A DNA stretch of 14,365 nt. Source: Dehalococcoidia bacterium UBA3254. Its GTDB lineage: Bacteria; Chloroflexota; Dehalococcoidia; Dehalococcoidales; UBA3254. Shown here piece by piece: positions 13,705 through 14,365 of the stretch. The stretch is taken from positions 5,957 through 20,321 of the forward strand of contig DEUU01000226.1 in the NCBI GenBank assembly GCA_002362735.1. The letters are read 5' to 3'. Position 1 is the first letter of the stretch; the number at the start of each line of letters is the position of its first letter. Both the position numbers and the translations under genes were made by a program. The notes beneath the pieces were generated by a model. It made no database searches. It was not told the DNA's origin and saw only the letters and a program-made list of their open reading frames with translations.

Positions 13705-14365
13705 ATGCAATATGCTGAGGTCAGTGTTAACTCTCCCATAGGACGGAATAGAAGTTACAGCTATGGGATACCACCTGGCCTCAGCATAAATGTCGGACAA
13801 GCAGTCTGGGTTCCATTTGGAGATAAAACTCTTCAGGGAATTGTCCTCGAATTAACTCCTTATCCCTCAGTTGAAGAAGCCCGTGAAATCTCAGGAATCA
13901 TAGATTCTCAGCCGTTTCTAACTCCTGCTCAGATATCTCTGGCAAACTGGATCAGTGAATATTATCTGGCACCTTTATTTGAGTCCGTTGCCTTAATGTT
14001 GCCGCCTGGATTTGAACGCCGGGTGGTTACCTATATTACTTTAGCCTCCGATACACCGGATATACCATTGCTGATGGATAAGGACCTACAAAGCGTTCGG
14101 GAAGCAGTCCGGGAAAAATCACCCATCACTCTCAAAGATTTAGAGAAGACTTTCGGTATTAAACTGATCAGAAAAGCTCTCCTCAACCTGGTTCAGCAGC
14201 GCTTAATAATCAGACACTATGAACTTGAGAAGCCCCGGATTAAGCCGAAGCTTGTCTCTCTCGTTGGGCTTAAGGTTAAACCTGAAGAAGTACTGAATAT
14301 TCTGGACACCCTGGACAAAAGAGCCGGCAGGCAGGTCCAATTACTTCAATACCTGTTTGAAAACC
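13705..14365 (+). CDS. priA: Primosomal protein N' (PriA helicase), 5' part
   Basis: An open frame of 220 codons runs off the right edge, so the helicase motor is not visible. The visible part begins MQYAEVSVNSPIGRNRSYSY. It contains the 3' DNA-end-binding domain of PriA (about 4-100), recognisable from GQAVWVPFGDKTLQGIVLEL and the WISEYYLAPLFESVALMLPP stretch. A winged-helix segment follows at about 115-175. PriA reloads the replisome at stalled forks. AGGA at 13695-13698 is 6 nt before the ATG. It follows rplS closely, probably in one transcript. The identification rests on the N-terminal domain only. Confidence 0.88.
   Translation, partial: MQYAEVSVNSPIGRNRSYSYGIPPGLSINVGQAVWVPFGDKTLQGIVLELTPYPSVEEAREISGIIDSQPFLTPAQISLANWISEYYLAPLFESVALMLPPGFERRVVTYITLASDTPDIPLLMDKDLQSVREAVREKSPITLKDLEKTFGIKLIRKALLNLVQQRLIIRHYELEKPRIKPKLVSLVGLKVKPEEVLNILDTLDKRAGRQVQLLQYLFEN

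Overview
The window reads as a chromosomal core region of a bacterium from the phylum Chloroflexota, most likely class Dehalococcoidia. This is inferred from three things. FtsZ and FtsA have sequences of the Dehalococcoidia type as I remember them. An ECF sigma factor is fused head-to-tail with a DUF5667 membrane protein. The division cluster is stripped down to mraZ-rsmH-ftsA-ftsZ with no peptidoglycan genes. No taxonomic search was run. Base composition looks moderate by eye, with AT-rich gaps between genes.

Layout, left to right. Positions 1-205 hold an AT-rich gap with a 108-bp imperfect palindrome. Positions 206-1959 (+) are an ECF sigma factor and its overlapping DUF5667 membrane partner, closed by a strong terminator. 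Positions 2060-3803 (+) are two tandem paralogous SIMPL-domain lipoproteins, each followed by its own hairpin. Positions 4036-6749 (+) are argS and trpS, behind a good extended -10 promoter and ended by a bidirectional terminator. Positions 6791-7120 (-) are a small double zinc-ribbon protein with its own promoter. Positions 7343-11400 (-) are the reduced division cluster, transcribed in the order mraZ, rsmH, ftsA, ftsZ. Positions 11401-11820 are a divergent intergenic region. Positions 11821-14365 (+) are a MogA/MoaB-type molybdopterin protein, trmD, rplS and the start of priA, which runs off the end of the window.

Most genes are housekeeping: tRNA charging, tRNA and rRNA methylation, the ribosome, replication restart and cell division. 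I found no phage, transposase, CRISPR array, rRNA or tRNA, and no clear novel multi-gene system.

The points most worth a second look are regulatory or at residue level. A 12-base motif containing the MraZ-type GTGGG core is shared between the mraZ promoter and the ftsZ leader. TrpRS carries four cysteines in a spacing close to that of the [4Fe-4S] TrpRS of Thermotoga. TrmD appears to carry Glu at the position of its usual catalytic Asp. The division cluster is consistent with a cell that divides without peptidoglycan. The upstream palindrome looks like a dispersed repeat.
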